64,000 nt of DNA from Halomonas sp. H10-9-1. GTDB lineage: Bacteria > Pseudomonadota > Gammaproteobacteria > Pseudomonadales > Halomonadaceae. Positions 62,687-64,000 of the stretch are shown one piece after another (positions within the stretch are counted from its first letter, which is position 1; each line of letters starts with the position of its first letter). The notes beneath the pieces are model-generated. The model saw nothing but the letters and a program-made list of their open reading frames with translations, was not told the DNA's origin and searched no databases. The translations under genes and the position numbers were made by a program. Where the stretch lies: positions 2,356,001 to 2,420,000 of the forward strand of contig NZ_JAMSHO010000001.1 in NCBI RefSeq assembly GCF_040147005.1. The letters are read 5' to 3'.

Positions 62687-64000
62687 TGCGCCTCTCCGAC
62701 ATCTCCGTCCAGCGGCCGGTGCTGGCTACCGTTCTGGCCGCCCTGATCGTGGCCTTCGGGCTGCTCGCCCTGCAGCGCCTGCCGCTGCAGGAGTACCCTT
62801 CCATCGACCCGCCCATCGTCAGCATCGATACCCGCTACCCGGGCGCCTCGGCCAGCGTGGTGGAGACCCGTATCACCCAGGTGCTGGAGGATCGCATCGC
62901 CGGCGTCTCGGGCATCCAGGTGATCTCCTCCTCGAGCCAGGACGGGCGCTCCAGCATCAGTATCGAGTTCGGCCTCGACCAGGACATCGACTCGGCGGCC
63001 AACGATATCCGCGACCGTATCTCCGACGCCGCCGGCAACCTGCCCGACGAGGCCGACCCGCCCGAGGTCGAGAAGGCCGACTCCAGCTCCGAAGTGGTGA
63101 TCTGGCTGTCGCTCGCGGGCGAGGGCTACACCATGGCCGAGCTCACCGACTACGCCAACCGCTACCTGGTCGACCGCTTCTCGATCCAGCCCGGTGTGTC
63201 GCGGGTGATCATCGGCGGCGGCCGTGAATACGCCATGCGCATCTGGCTCGACGCCGATGCCATGGCGGCCCGCGGCCTGACCGCCGGCGACGTCGAGGAC
63301 GCCTTGCGCGCCGATAACGTCGAGCTGCCGGGAGGCTCCATCGAATCCAGCGAGCGCCAGTTCATCGTGCGCCTGCCGCGCGGCTTCGCCACGCCGGAGG
63401 ACTTCCGCCGCCTGGTGCTGGACGAGGCCGACGACGGCTACCTGGTGCGCCTGGGTGATATCTCCCGGGTGGAGATCGGCGCCGTGGAGGAGCGCACCAT
63501 CTTCCGCGGCAACGGCACCCCCATGGTGGGCCTGGGCATGGTCAAGCAGTCCACCGCCAACGTGCTCGAGATCTCGCGCGAGGTACAGGCCGAGATGGCG
63601 CGGCAGCAGCCGGGCTTGCCCGAGGGCATGACGCTGGCGCTGAACTTCGACTCCTCGGTATTCGTCCAGGGGGCCATCTCCCAGGTGGTGCAGACCCTGT
63701 TCATCGCCATGGGCCTGGTGGTGGTGGCGATCTTCCTGTTCCTGGGCAACCTGCGCACCACCCTGATTCCGGCCGTGACGGTGCCCATCGCCCTGATCGG
63801 CGCCTTCGGCGCCCTGGCGGCGATGGGTTTCACCATCAATCTGCTGACCCTGTTGGCGCTGGTGCTGGCCATCGGCCTGATCGTCGACGACGCCATCGTG
63901 GTGCTGGAAAACATCCACCGCCGCATGCACGATCACGGCGAGACGCCGCTGGTGGCGGCGTTCCGCGGCACCCGCCAGATCGCCTTCGCGGTGATCGCCA
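62686..64000 (+). CDS. RND efflux transporter permease (3' end outside window)
   Basis: At least 438 residues of an HAE1/VexF-type RND pump: MRLSDISVQRPVLATVLAAL opens the first helix, followed by the porter domain (YPSIDPPIVSIDTRYPGASA, GVSGIQVISSSSQDG) and helices 2-4 up to LVLAIGLIVDDAIVVLENIH, which holds the paired Asp proton-relay residues. It expels drugs, detergents or similar using proton flow. ATG overlaps the adaptor stop. Cut by the window edge. Confidence 0.94.
   Translation, partial: MRLSDISVQRPVLATVLAALIVAFGLLALQRLPLQEYPSIDPPIVSIDTRYPGASASVVETRITQVLEDRIAGVSGIQVISSSSQDGRSSISIEFGLDQDIDSAANDIRDRISDAAGNLPDEADPPEVEKADSSSEVVIWLSLAGEGYTMAELTDYANRYLVDRFSIQPGVSRVIIGGGREYAMRIWLDADAMAARGLTAGDVEDALRADNVELPGGSIESSERQFIVRLPRGFATPEDFRRLVLDEADDGYLVRLGDISRVEIGAVEERTIFRGNGTPMVGLGMVKQSTANVLEISREVQAEMARQQPGLPEGMTLALNFDSSVFVQGAISQVVQTLFIAMGLVVVAIFLFLGNLRTTLIPAVTVPIALIGAFGALAAMGFTINLLTLLALVLAIGLIVDDAIVVLENIHRRMHDHGETPLVAAFRGTRQIAFAVIA

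Overview
The window is a high-GC gammaproteobacterial chromosome segment. Gene content, synteny and protein style point to the Halomonadaceae (Halomonas-like). This is inferred from gene order (mlaA-rssB-rssC as in Pseudomonas; dnaX-ybaB-recR, rnd-ycgL-ycgN), GC-rich codon use and acidic proteins, not from a database search. Both ends are cut inside genes: pstS on the left and an RND efflux pump on the right.

Layout. 1-29.6 kb is mostly core genome: pstS with two Pho boxes; a TauE/SafE exporter coupled to a Bcr/CflA efflux protein; transaldolase; mlaA-rssB-rssC (lipid asymmetry plus a phosphatase/STAS partner-switch pair); a KAS III enzyme; hrpA; fadD with a PsrA-type operator and a tandemly duplicated 3' end; a YafJ amidotransferase coupled to a von Willebrand factor A protein; oligopeptidase B; ycgN between inverted copies of a ~100-bp repeat; rnd-ycgL; dnaX-ybaB-recR; a KfrA-like coiled-coil protein; an HDAC-family deacetylase; and a three-gene ABC importer.

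29.7-47.5 kb is a complete type 1 BREX phage-defence island, all on the minus strand: brxA-brxB-brxC-(DUF3800)-pglX-(repeat protein, decayed pglZ fragment, two small genes)-pglZ-(DUF4160 remnant, DUF2442)-brxL. The island begins directly downstream of the 4.5S SRP RNA gene (ffs). A 1338-bp IS3-family element with a 3-bp CAG/CTG target duplication sits in codon 23-24 of brxL. The IS end supplies an in-frame ATG, so an N-terminally altered BrxL could still be made. The middle of pglX, covering the target-recognition part, is strikingly AT-rich and looks exchanged. A second, nonsense-mutated copy of the pglZ 5' region marks past recombination and cargo insertion.

47.9-64 kb returns to core-like genes: an ATP-grasp enzyme paired with an unrecognised 680-residue protein that may have a cysteine-peptidase-like C-terminal half; tlyA; a large MscK-type mechanosensitive channel; phospholipase A1; a yqjD-yqjE-yqjK-like set; a barnase/barstar-type RNase-inhibitor pair; a CopD-like membrane protein; a ParA ATPase; a YhiN flavoprotein; and an RND adaptor with its pump.

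No tRNA gene, CRISPR array or prophage was seen. The most notable parts are the remodelled BREX island and the ATP-grasp/unknown-protein pair.
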